Source: Proteobacteria bacterium SG_bin5 (GTDB lineage: Bacteria > Pseudomonadota > Alphaproteobacteria > Sphingomonadales > Sphingomonadaceae). Taken from it: a stretch of DNA of 48,439 nucleotides. The stretch lies in contig LWDI01000073.1 of the NCBI GenBank assembly GCA_002083475.1, forward strand, positions 1 to 48,439, written 5' to 3'. The notes under the pieces are model-generated. The model ran no database searches, was not told the DNA's origin, and was given only the letters and a program-made list of their open reading frames with translations. Shown here in pieces: positions 7,033 to 14,851 of this stretch (position 1 is the first letter of the stretch; the number at the start of each line of letters is the position of its first letter). The position numbers and the translations under genes are program-made.

Positions 7033-7907
7033 GCGGCCTTCCCACCCTCGACGCGGCGACGACCGACGTCGCCGGCGCGACCGAGCAGTTGCGACGCGAT
7101 GGCGTGATCCTGCTGCGCCAGGTCGCCCCCGTGATCGCCGCCAGCGTCGCCGACGATCTCGCCCAGGCGTTCGAGACGACGCCGTTCAGCCAAGGTCCCT
7201 TCTATGGCGACCATACGGTGCGCTTCGGGCGGCTGCCCGCGCGCAGCGCCGCCGCCGCCGCGCTGATCCTCGATCCGCTCGTCTATGGCGTGGTCGCCGC
7301 CACGCTCGGCCGCTGGCATAGCGAGATCAGCCTCAGCTTCACCCAGGGTGTCGCCGTCCATCCCGGCGCGCCGGTGCAAGTGCCGCACCGCGACGGCGAA
7401 ATGTGGCCGGTGCCGCCGAGCGAGGCCGAGCATCTCGTCAACGTGCTCTGGCCGCTCACCGATTTCCGTGTCGATAATGGCGCGACACGCGTCTGGCCGC
7501 GCAGCCATCGCGGCGGCGCGGGCGCGGCGGCCGAGCCCTGCTATGCGGAGATGCGGCGCGGCGACGCGCTGGTGATGCTCGGCTCGACGCTCCACGGCGC
7601 GGGCGCCAATGGCAGCGACGCGGATCGGCGCGCGATCATTTTCGGCTTTACCCCCGCCTGGCTGCTGCCGTCCGAAAATCCGGCGCTCGCTTATCCGCCG
7701 CCCGTCGCGCGGACCCTGCCGCGCGCGCTCACCCAGTTGCTCGGCTATCGCCGCTTCGCGCCCAATCTCAACAATGTCGATTGCCGCTGTCCTTCGGAAT
7801 TCTTGACCGAAACCGGGCTCGGCCAGGGCGCGGTCGACGAGTTGACGCTCGACCAACGCGCGCGGCTCGAGGGCTTTTACGCGCGGCTGCGGGAGGAAAT
7901 GGCATGA
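7029..7907 (+). CDS. Phytanoyl-CoA dioxygenase (PhyH) family Fe(II)/2-oxoglutarate oxygenase
   Basis: A 292-residue PhyH-like oxygenase. The metal-binding facial triad is visible: His120 and Asp122 in VPHRDGEMW, and the distal His189 in GSTLHGAGANG; Arg200 or Arg201, eleven or twelve residues on, would bind 2-oxoglutarate. Family members hydroxylate unactivated carbons of lipids or small metabolites; the substrate here is unknown. The ATG overlaps the luxI stop and its own stop overlaps the next gene, so it is coupled to signal synthesis. I recall PhyH genes being reported next to luxI in several sphingomonads, so the pairing is probably functional. Possible roles are modifying the AHL or a precursor, or making a quorum-controlled product. 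All active-site residues seem intact. Confidence 0.88.
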   Translation: MSGLPTLDAATTDVAGATEQLRRDGVILLRQVAPVIAASVADDLAQAFETTPFSQGPFYGDHTVRFGRLPARSAAAAALILDPLVYGVVAATLGRWHSEISLSFTQGVAVHPGAPVQVPHRDGEMWPVPPSEAEHLVNVLWPLTDFRVDNGATRVWPRSHRGGAGAAAEPCYAEMRRGDALVMLGSTLHGAGANGSDADRRAIIFGFTPAWLLPSENPALAYPPPVARTLPRALTQLLGYRRFAPNLNNVDCRCPSEFLTETGLGQGAVDELTLDQRARLEGFYARLREEMA

Positions 7908-8356
7908 CCTTCCTGCCCCGCGCCGACGAAGCGCTGGCCCTGCTCGATGCCGAGGATCCGCTCGACGGCGCGCCCGCGCCCGCGCCGCCGGGCTTCATGC
8001 TCGACGCGCGCGCCCCGTCCGCGCGCGCGATCGACCGGGCGGTGGTGCGGGCCAAGGGCATTCACGACATGCGCCGCCGACGCGAGCGGTTGTTCGGCGC
8101 GTGCGAGGCGCTGTTCCGCGATCCCGCCTGGGACATCATGCTCGATCTGTTCATCCAGACGAGCGCGGGGCACAGCGTTTGCGTCACCAGCGCGGCGATC
8201 GCCTCGCGGATGCCGCAAACGACGGGGCTGCGCTGGGTCCGCCAATTGGCGCGCTGCGGGCTGGTGCGCACCGTGCCCGATCCGTGCGACGCGCGGCGCG
8301 CGCATCTGCAGCTGACCGACAAGGCGGTCGCGACGATGGTCGAGCTGCTCGGCTGA
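7904..8356 (+). CDS. Winged-helix (MarR-like) protein in the luxI operon
   Basis: A 150-residue protein starting in an ATGA overlap with the dioxygenase. The first ~70 residues are low-complexity (Ala/Pro/Asp-rich) and of unknown role. Residues from about 85 look like a winged helix: WDIMLDLFIQTSAGHSVCVT, then SAAIASRMPQTTGLRWVRQL as the recognition helix area, GLVRTVPDPCDARRAHLQLT as the wing and DKAVATMVELL as the closing helix. This is the layout of MarR-like regulators of the type seen in sphingomonads with a helix-loop N-terminus. As the last gene of luxI-phyH it may fine-tune the quorum response. Target unknown. About 75 bases separate it from the next gene. Confidence 0.8.
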   Translation: MTFLPRADEALALLDAEDPLDGAPAPAPPGFMLDARAPSARAIDRAVVRAKGIHDMRRRRERLFGACEALFRDPAWDIMLDLFIQTSAGHSVCVTSAAIASRMPQTTGLRWVRQLARCGLVRTVPDPCDARRAHLQLTDKAVATMVELLG

Positions 8357-8450
8357 GCGCGCGGGACGGGACGGCCGCCCGCGCGGCGCTTCCCTTGGCG
8401 CGAAATCGCTTTATCGACGGCGGACGCCCTGATTCTTCCGCCGAGGACCG

Positions 8451-8882
8451 ATGAATCCCACGACGCTCCGCGCGCTGCGCCGCATTCACCTGTATCTGGG
8501 GATGGTGTTCGCGCCCGCGATCCTGTTCTTCACGGCCACCGGGCTGCTCCAGACCTTCGATCTGCACGAGAGCGAGAATGACCCGCCCGCTTGGCTGCGG
8601 GTCGCGGCGATGCTCCACAAGAAGCAGGATTTCCCCAAGCCGCGTCCCGCGCGCGCCAAGCCCCGTCCGGCGCCCCCGAGCGCCGCCGCGCCCGCCGCCG
8701 CCGGCACGCCGCGGCTCGCGCCCTGGCCGCTCAAGGCGTTCGTCGGCCTGATGGCGCTGGGGCTGATCGGCTCGACCCTGCTCGGTATCGCGATCGCGCT
8801 GGCCTCGCGCGCGCACCGGCGCGGCGCCCTGATCGGCTTGGGGCTGGGGACGCTGTTGCCGTTGGCGCTGCTGTTCGTTTAG
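8451..8882 (+). CDS. PepSY-type membrane protein
   Basis: A 143-residue membrane protein. The N-terminus, RRIHLYLGMVFAPAILFFTA followed by TGLLQTFDLHE, is the first helix typical of PepSY-associated membrane proteins. A periplasmic segment with an Ala/Pro/Lys-rich linker (about 62-90) follows, then two C-terminal helices (96-118 and 124-142). Such proteins are often found near siderophore receptors and ferric reductases, but here the neighbours are a winged-helix gene and a convergent mannosidase, so no pathway is implied. Only a fragment of the full multi-helix PepSY_TM fold is present. It is small but seems complete. It ends 54 bases before the end of the convergent mannosidase gene. Confidence 0.75.
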   Translation: MNPTTLRALRRIHLYLGMVFAPAILFFTATGLLQTFDLHESENDPPAWLRVAAMLHKKQDFPKPRPARAKPRPAPPSAAAPAAAGTPRLAPWPLKAFVGLMALGLIGSTLLGIAIALASRAHRRGALIGLGLGTLLPLALLFV

Positions 8883-8936
8883 GCCCTGTTCTATTAAGGA
8901 CGGCCCTTCGACGAGCCCGGGGCGAACGGTTCGGGT

Positions 8937-11120
8937 TCAAGGCGCCGCGCCGACCCCGGTGTTCGCGGGCACCGGCGCGGCGAGGAAGCGCAACGTCCCC
9001 CCGCGCGCGAGCGCCGCGTGGCTCACCGCGCCGCCGAGCCGCCGCCCATTCAGCACCGCGTCCGGCGCATAGGCGCCACCCCCGCCCATAATCTCCAGCC
9101 GCCGCCCGCCCGCCAGCCGCAGCCGCGCGCGCGACACCAAGGGCGCGCCGAGCACATAGCGCCCGCTCGCCGGCTCGAGCGGATAAAAGCCGAGCGTCGC
9201 GAACACGTACCAAGCGCTCATCTGCCCGCAATCGTCATTGCCGATGATCCCACGCGGATCGTCGCGATAAAATTCGGTCGCGATCCGCCGCACGAGCTGC
9301 TGCCCCGTCCAGGGCCGATCGGTGAGCGCATAGAGCCAGGCGATGTGATGGCTCGGCTCGTTGCCATGGGCATATTGGCCGATCATCGCTTCCTGCCCCA
9401 GATATTCGGCGCCCTTGGTCGGCGGCAGGTCGAAGAAGAAGCGATCGAGCATCGCGCGAAAGTCGCGCGGCCCGCCCATCGCCGCGTTCAGCCCCGGCGG
9501 GTCGAACAGCGCGGGGGTCCAGCTATATTGCCAGGCATTCGCCTCGGTATAATCGCCCGGATTGTTGAGCGGCGACGTGGGGGTGAGCGGATCGAAGGGG
9601 GTGCGCCAGCCGCCCTTGCCGTCCCGCCCGCGCGCGAGCCGGGTCTCGGGGTCCATCAGCGCGCGCCACGCCTCGGCGCGCTGGGCGAAGCGCGCGGCGA
9701 CTTCCCGGTCGCCGAGCATCGCCGCCATCCGCGCGGTGGCATCGTCGTGAATCCCCGCCTCGAGCGTGCGCGAGACCGATTCGCCCCCCGCGAGATCGAA
9801 GGGAAAATAACCGTAGCGCGCATATTGCGCCCAGCTCGACAGCGCCACGTCGTCGGCGGCGCGGACGCGATTGTCCTCCAGGCCGGTGCGCACCATCGCT
9901 GCGAGCGCGCGCCTGCCGTCGAAGCCGCGAAACCCCTTGGCCCAGGCGTCGGCGATCACCGGCATCGCCGGCTCGCCGATCATCGTCCCCGTCTCGCCGC
10001 CCCAGATCGTCCACATCGGCAGCCGCCCGGTGGCCTCGGCGTGATCGAGCAACGTCTGCACGAAATCATTCACCCGTTCGGGCACGAGCAAGGTGTAGAG
10101 CGGGTGCGCGGCGCGGAACGTGTCCCACAGCGAGAGCGTCGAATAGCGCAAGCCGCGCGCGGCGGTGCGTACTTGCCCGTCGGGCCCCCGCCAGCGGCCG
10201 TCCACGTCGCTGATCACGCTGGGGTGGAGAAAGGCGTGATAGAGCGCGGTGTAAAAGATGCGCTGCTGGGCGGGCGGCGCGGTGATCGTCGCGCGCGCGA
10301 GCAGGCTTTCCCAGGCGGCGGCGGCGGCCACGCGTGTCGCGGCGAAGTTCCACCCGGCGAGGCTTTCACGGTTGCGCCGCGCCCCCGCGACATCGACGGT
10401 CGACAGCCCGACCTTGGCTTGCAGCGCCTGGCCCTGCGCCAGATCGAAGCCGAGCAGATAGCGTTTGGCGGCGTCGCCCGGGCGTGGCGGCAGGTCGATC
10501 GTGGCGGCGATCGGGCGATCGAACGCCAGGCTGAAGGCGATCGTGCGCGTCGTCCAATTGCTGCGCCGCTGCACCCCCTCGACCCCATCGCGCGTCACCC
10601 TTGTGTCGCTCGCGAGCACCGGCTGGCGATCGGCGCGGAAGGTCAGCCCATGCTGGAGATCGACCAGCACCCACACCCGCCCGCCGCGAGCGAAGACATA
10701 GCGATGGAAGGCCGTGCGCAACCCGCTGGTGAGCTCGACGCGCACGCCATTGTCGGGCAATGTCACCGCATAATAGCCCGGCCGCGCGACCTCGTTCGCC
10801 TTGCTGCTCGCCAAATCGGCGCGGCGCGCGGCGCTCGGCATCAGCAGCACGTCGCCGAGCTCGGGAATCCCCGATCCGCTCGCGCGGGTTTGCGAAAAAC
10901 CGATGATCTTGGGCGCGCGCAGCTGATAGCCCGAGGTATATTCCCAGCCGGTCTCGGCATTGTCCGGCCCCGGCTGCACCATGCCGAAGGGCAGGCTGGG
11001 GCCTGGAAAGGTGTGGCCGGTGCCGTCGGTGCCGATGAAGGGATCGACCTTCTCGACCAGCCGCTGCGCCGCCGCCGGGACGGCGCAGAGCAACAGCGCG
11101 AGCGCGGCGACCAGCTTCAT
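8937..11120 (-). CDS. GH92 family alpha-1,2-mannosidase, secreted
   Basis: A 727-residue protein with a signal peptide (MKLVAALALLLCAVPAAAQ). Glycoside hydrolase family 92 enzymes are calcium-dependent exo-alpha-mannosidases. The N-terminal beta-domain opens VEKVDPFIGTDGTGHTFPG and PSLPFGMVQPGPDN, which is diagnostic. The catalytic barrel carries the later family signatures, including GNDDCGQMSAWYVF at about residue 627, where the acidic pair serves as base, and MWTIWGGETGTMIGEP. The start is placed at ATG 11120 because the signal peptide begins there; a further upstream frame adds 12 Arg/Pro-rich residues without sense. Its ATG overlaps the stop of a 27-codon frame. It stands alone here, with no transporter or other glycosidase next to it, and it may serve scavenging of mannose-containing glycans. 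Confidence 0.95.
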   Translation of the reverse strand: MKLVAALALLLCAVPAAAQRLVEKVDPFIGTDGTGHTFPGPSLPFGMVQPGPDNAETGWEYTSGYQLRAPKIIGFSQTRASGSGIPELGDVLLMPSAARRADLASSKANEVARPGYYAVTLPDNGVRVELTSGLRTAFHRYVFARGGRVWVLVDLQHGLTFRADRQPVLASDTRVTRDGVEGVQRRSNWTTRTIAFSLAFDRPIAATIDLPPRPGDAAKRYLLGFDLAQGQALQAKVGLSTVDVAGARRNRESLAGWNFAATRVAAAAAWESLLARATITAPPAQQRIFYTALYHAFLHPSVISDVDGRWRGPDGQVRTAARGLRYSTLSLWDTFRAAHPLYTLLVPERVNDFVQTLLDHAEATGRLPMWTIWGGETGTMIGEPAMPVIADAWAKGFRGFDGRRALAAMVRTGLEDNRVRAADDVALSSWAQYARYGYFPFDLAGGESVSRTLEAGIHDDATARMAAMLGDREVAARFAQRAEAWRALMDPETRLARGRDGKGGWRTPFDPLTPTSPLNNPGDYTEANAWQYSWTPALFDPPGLNAAMGGPRDFRAMLDRFFFDLPPTKGAEYLGQEAMIGQYAHGNEPSHHIAWLYALTDRPWTGQQLVRRIATEFYRDDPRGIIGNDDCGQMSAWYVFATLGFYPLEPASGRYVLGAPLVSRARLRLAGGRRLEIMGGGGAYAPDAVLNGRRLGGAVSHAALARGGTLRFLAAPVPANTGVGAAP

Positions 11121-11200
11121 GCCGCGCGCGACACGGGGTCGAGGGGCAAGCGCCACGCGCCCCGTTCGTCAGGCGCCGCGTCGAGCGCGTCGGTCATCAT
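11117..11200 (-). CDS. Possible 27-codon ORF translationally coupled to GH92
   Basis: A 27-residue frame (MMTDALDAAPDERG, then AWRLPLDPVSRAA) whose stop TGA overlaps the GH92 ATG as ATGA, with GGGAGAG just before its start. It could be a leader peptide or the tail of an upstream gene lost when the adjacent restriction-modification fragment arrived. It has no recognisable domain. The support is limited to the Shine-Dalgarno sequence and the exact overlap. Confidence 0.3.
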   Translation of the reverse strand: MMTDALDAAPDERGAWRLPLDPVSRAA

Positions 11201-11235
11201 CACTCTCCCCACGCCCGGGCGCCGACCCCGGGATC

Positions 11236-11937
11236 ATGCATCGAGTTCGGCATTTAGCAGCCTCGCCATCGCCCGCCAGTCCTTTGCGCCGCGCGGGCGC
11301 CGTAGCACCTGACCTGAATCGGCTCTCAGCGCTGCCGACCGGCTGGACTTGGGCGAGCTTGGATCAGCTTTCATGGGCATCTGGCTATGGAACTTCGCAG
11401 AAGTGTTCGCCGGATGCTTTCAACGAACCCGTGCTACGCATTCCCAACCTCAAGAATGGTGCGATTGATCTCGGCGACCTAAAGCGATCCCTTGTCCCTC
11501 TCGCAATGCCGAACGGCGACTATGTATTTCCCGGCGATCTGCTGATCGTGCGTACCAATGGTAGTGAGCAATTAATTGGCCGTACTGGCATCCTTGCCGA
11601 GCCGCTTGCTACGCCGACACATTTTGCGTCTTACCTCATTCGTTTCCGAATGACCGGTGACGAATTGAGATGGCGCTGGATTAGGGCATTGTCCGAGAGC
11701 CCCGTATTCAGATCATCGGTTCCAGCAAACATTGGCAGTTCAGCGGGGCAATATAACCTAAGTATGAGCAAACTGGCCGCGTTTCCAATTGCGCTTCCAC
11801 CGCCAAGAGAGATGGCAGTCGCGTTGACCAAGTGGCTTAACGCGTCGCTCGAATTGGACGGTGATGTTCAAGAGAAGTTTTCAACCCTCCGCCAATCCAT
11901 CCTCGCCGCCGCCTTCCGTGGAGACCTCGTCGCGTGA
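11236..11937 (+). pseudogene. hsdS: Type I restriction specificity subunit HsdS, only the second half
   Basis: From about 11315 the frame encodes a single target-recognition domain and C-terminal conserved helix. It begins LSALPTGWTWASLDQLSWAS, continues YGTSQKCSPDAFNEPVLRIP and NLKNGAIDLGDL, and ends EKFSTLRQSILAAAFRGDLV, the standard end of HsdS. A normal HsdS has two such halves in about 400-450 residues; only some 205 residues are present here. The frame upstream of 11310 runs into GC-rich sequence next to the mannosidase that does not look like HsdS. The nearest ATG (11236) has no ribosome site. Base composition is lower in GC than the flank. The end overlaps hsdM (GTGA). It could still act as a half-size S subunit that dimerises, but loss of the first half by a deletion is simpler. 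Confidence 0.75.
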
Positions 11938-13427
11938 ACGAACAAGCGCTCGTCGCCAAAGTCTGGAACTATGCGCATGTGCTGCGCGACGAGGGTGTGT
12001 CCTATGGCGACTATCTCGGCCAGATTAGTTTCCTGCTGTTCCTCAAGATGGACGAAGAGCGTTCGGCGGCGCTTAACGAGCCCTCGGCGATCCCGGCCGA
12101 CTGTCGCTGGGATACGCTACGCACCCTCTCGGGCGCCGCGCTCGACCAGCATTACAAGCAAGTGCTCGCCAAGCTCGCCCAGCGCGACGACATTGTCGGC
12201 ACGCTGTTTCTTAAGGCCGAAAGCAAGATCGGCGATCCCGCGCGGCTGCAACGCCTCGTCCAGCTGATCGACGCCGAAACCTGGATGGGCCTCAACGTCG
12301 ATGTGAAGGGCACCATCTATGAAGGGTTGCTCGAGCGCAACGCGGGCGAGGTGCGCTCGGGCGCCGGGCAATATTTCACCCCGCGCGCGCTAATCAACGC
12401 TATCGTGCAGGTGATGGACCCCGATCCCACCGAAAGCGTCCACGATCCCGCCTGCGGCACCGGCGGCTTTCTGCTCGCGGCCTACGAGCATATGCGCGAA
12501 AAGCCCGCCGCCGCTGACCGGTCCGTCGCGCGCCGGCTGCGCGAGGAAATGCTGTCGGGCAAGGACATCGTTCCCGAAGTCGTGCGGCTATGCGCGATGA
12601 ACCTCTATCTGCACGGCATCGGCGGCGCGCATTCGCCGGTGAAACAGGGCGATGCGCTCATCGCCGATGACGGCGCGCGCTATGACGTGATTCTGACCAA
12701 CCCGCCCTTCGGCAAGCGCCAATCGTTCCGCATCGTCAATGCCGAGGGCGCGATCGAGACCGAGCGGCAGGATTATGTCCGCGACGATTTCACCGTCACC
12801 ACGGGCAACAAGCAGCTCAACTTCCTCCAGCATATCATGACGATCACCAAAGCGTCCGCCGCGGTGGTGCTGCCCGATAACGTGCTGTTCGAGGGCGGCG
12901 CGGGCGAGACGCTGCGCCGCAAGCTGCTCCACGATTTCGATTTTTACACGCTGCTGCGCTTGCCCACCGGCATCTTCTACAGCCAGGGGGTGAAGGCGAA
13001 CGTGTTGTTCTTCGATCGCGCGCCGGTGGGGGAGGGCATCGCGACCCAAGAGCTATGGGTCTACGACCTGCGCACCAACCAGCGCTTCACGCTGCGCGAA
13101 CGCCCGCTCAAGCCCGCCGATCTCGACGACTTCATCGCCGCCTATGGCGCCCCGCACCGCCGCCATGAGCGGGTGGAGAGCGAGCGCTTCCGCCGCTTCG
13201 GCTATGAAGCGCTCGCCCAGCGCGACAAGCTGAACCTCGACATTTTCTGGTTGAAGGACGCGGGCGCCACCGACCCCGACAGCCTGCCGCCGCCCGATGA
13301 GGTCGCCGCGGAGATCGTGACGAGCCTCGAACTCGCGCTCGACAAATTCCGCGCCGTCGCCGAGCGCCTCGCTGGGGCAAACGTCGCTGCGCCGATGAGC
13401 GGCGATGCGCTGCGTGATCCTCAATAG
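11934..13427 (+). CDS. hsdM: Type I restriction-modification DNA methyltransferase HsdM
   Basis: A 497-residue N6-adenine methyltransferase. The N-terminal helical domain (about 1-120) is followed by VKGTIYEGLLERNAGEVRSG and AGQYFTPRALI, motif I DPACGTGGF at residues 171-179 (SAM binding), and motif IV NPPF at 256-259 (catalysis). The C-terminal part contains LPDNVLFEGGAGETLRRKLL and LPTGIFYSQGVKANVLFFD, all expected for HsdM. It appears complete. It starts with GTG inside the hsdS stop, so S and M were coupled. HsdM needs HsdS to find its site; with a half-size HsdS and no hsdR in this window, the system is either a degraded remnant or a methyltransferase-only unit. Confidence 0.93.
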   Translation: MNEQALVAKVWNYAHVLRDEGVSYGDYLGQISFLLFLKMDEERSAALNEPSAIPADCRWDTLRTLSGAALDQHYKQVLAKLAQRDDIVGTLFLKAESKIGDPARLQRLVQLIDAETWMGLNVDVKGTIYEGLLERNAGEVRSGAGQYFTPRALINAIVQVMDPDPTESVHDPACGTGGFLLAAYEHMREKPAAADRSVARRLREEMLSGKDIVPEVVRLCAMNLYLHGIGGAHSPVKQGDALIADDGARYDVILTNPPFGKRQSFRIVNAEGAIETERQDYVRDDFTVTTGNKQLNFLQHIMTITKASAAVVLPDNVLFEGGAGETLRRKLLHDFDFYTLLRLPTGIFYSQGVKANVLFFDRAPVGEGIATQELWVYDLRTNQRFTLRERPLKPADLDDFIAAYGAPHRRHERVESERFRRFGYEALAQRDKLNLDIFWLKDAGATDPDSLPPPDEVAAEIVTSLELALDKFRAVAERLAGANVAAPMSGDALRDPQ

Positions 13428-13738
13428 GAAAAGGGGAGGTGGGCGTATAAGAATCGAGAAGTCCTAGATCGGGTCAGTTACTCGCTCCCGGATGGCGCCT
13501 ATCGGGCGGGGAAATTCGAGCTTTAGCCATCCACAAGTGGGTGATACATCGAAACAGATTGCATCTATCGGTAAACTGTCAATATTATTGCGTAGGACTA
13601 TAAGCCAAGATACATCTTTCAATTAAGAAGCTACAACCGTCTCGTTAGCTAGAAACGGAGGCGGCTACGAATATTTTCGATGTTCACGATGAACTATGGT
13701 TCCACGCCCTTGTCTTTGCACATGATGCGGCCGAGGCG
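13428..13738. other. Low-GC gap after hsdM
   Basis: About 310 bases with clearly lower GC than most of the window (runs such as gtcaatattattgcg). I see no tRNA, no transposase and no inverted terminal repeats. The last ~85 bases (from 13649) are open in the frame of the next gene and look coding, though they lack any ATG, GTG or TTG. Confidence 0.5.
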
Positions 13739-14239
13739 ATGGACATCGCCGAGCGGCATCGCGCGACGGATCGCAGTTTGGGCCAGACGCCCTTTGCGGT
13801 CGTGCCGAGGTTCCTGCCGCTGAGCGGCGCTGCCCGAGAGAAGCTGCTTCAATCCTTGCGGCTCGAAAAGCCCGGCATCGGGCATCTTCAACCCGATGGG
13901 AGCTGGGTCATCCTCCCTGCGGACGAACGCTGCGCGACAGCCTGTCGGCCCAAGCCGATGGAGATGCACGCCTATATCGATGAAGACGGCGACGAGTTCG
14001 TGCTGTTCACGCCGAACGAAGGTCGGGCACTCGCGATCTACGAGGCCTATCGCCGCGATACCCAAGCGCTGCCCGGAAACTGGGTCGCGCAAACCTATGA
14101 ATATTGGCTCACGCTCGGCCTGGTTCGGCATGAACGGCAGGCGCGGAGGCGCGGCGTGGAGGGGTTGGGGCGCTACACCCCGGCCGGGTGGCTGATCCTG
14201 CCGATCGATTACGAACGGCTCGGGCTGCCGACTCCATGA
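13739..14239 (+). CDS. Hypothetical protein, possibly 5'-truncated or with a non-standard start
   Basis: A 166-residue soluble protein from the first ATG. Segments such as MHAYIDEDGDEFVLFTPNEG, ALAIYEAYRRDTQALPGNWV and GRYTPAGWLILPIDYERLGL look like real protein. I recognise no domain. The frame stays open for 30 codons upstream of the ATG, back to TAG 13646. Those codons also read like protein (IFDVHDELWFHALVFAHDA), so the true start is probably upstream. The only Shine-Dalgarno there, GGAGG at 13657-13661, is followed by no ATG, GTG or TTG; ATT at 13673 or ACG at 13667 would be the candidates. It sits between the restriction remnants and a dead regulator, so the 5' end may simply have been lost. 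Confidence 0.5.
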   Translation: MDIAERHRATDRSLGQTPFAVVPRFLPLSGAAREKLLQSLRLEKPGIGHLQPDGSWVILPADERCATACRPKPMEMHAYIDEDGDEFVLFTPNEGRALAIYEAYRRDTQALPGNWVAQTYEYWLTLGLVRHERQARRRGVEGLGRYTPAGWLILPIDYERLGLPTP

Positions 14240-14372
14240 CATCCAAAGCAGTCGGTGGGAGATTGGTAAGACTCCCTAGGGATGCGTTTAGCCGGTCGCC
14301 TTTTTGGCTCGGGGTTGCCCAACGCCAATGGCTTGGTTCGGCGCAGCTGGTGCGGGATGGCGACGCAGGCCG

Positions 14373-14851
14373 CTACGCGTCGTCCCGTGGATCGGTATCA
14401 TCAAGCCGCGCCTCACGTTCGCGGGCAAGCAAGCTACGCTCCCCACGCAGCCATTCCTCGAAGCCATCTTCGGCAATCCCGTCGAAGCCTTCGAGAAAGT
14501 CGCCGCGGGTCGATCGCACCAAATGCGGCGATCGGCGATCGATTGCGATGTGCTCAACGCGCAGCGCAACGACATCACTGAATGTTTCGAGGATCGTTTC
14601 GCTTTCAACGTTCAGAGTCGCGCGTAGGTTGGAAAGCTCGCGGCGTAAGCTCGATTGGCCTTGAACCTTGTTGCGGCTGCCCCAGAGACAGTCTTGCAGC
14701 CAACACCGCGTCCGTTCGCCATTTGTGGCCGTGGCGAGCATGGCGATGATGGCGCGCGATCGCCTCGATCCGATCAGCACACGACGCCCATGAGGATCGA
14801 TCAGGCGGAATACCCCGATCAGGCAAAGCTAATATCGCGGGGCCACGACAT
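14373..14851 (-). pseudogene. SARP/BTAD-type transcription regulator, frameshifted and truncated
   Basis: The frame 14373-14780 reads like the N-terminal winged-helix plus BTAD part of SARP-like regulators. It runs VLIGSRRSRAIIAMLATATN, ERTRCWLQDCLWGSRNKVQG, QSSLRRELSNLRATLN, DVVALRVEHIAIDRR, DFLEGFDGIAEDGFEEWLRG, and ends after about 135 residues. Full-length relatives continue for hundreds of residues. The frame stays open upstream of 14780 (GVFRLIDPHGRR) without a start codon, and an ATG at 14851 gives MSWPRDISFA before a stop. Joining the two in sense needs a one-base shift near 14820. So both ends look broken. It was probably a regulator of the adjacent accessory genes, now inactive. Confidence 0.55.

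Noticed and set aside
9018..11312. A long plus-strand open frame opposite the mannosidase
   Set aside because: Arg/Pro/Gly-rich with no domain; the minus strand encodes GH92 signatures.
14188..14664. Plus-strand frames through the SARP remnant
   Set aside because: Ser/Arg-rich without sense; the minus strand shows regulator-like sequence.
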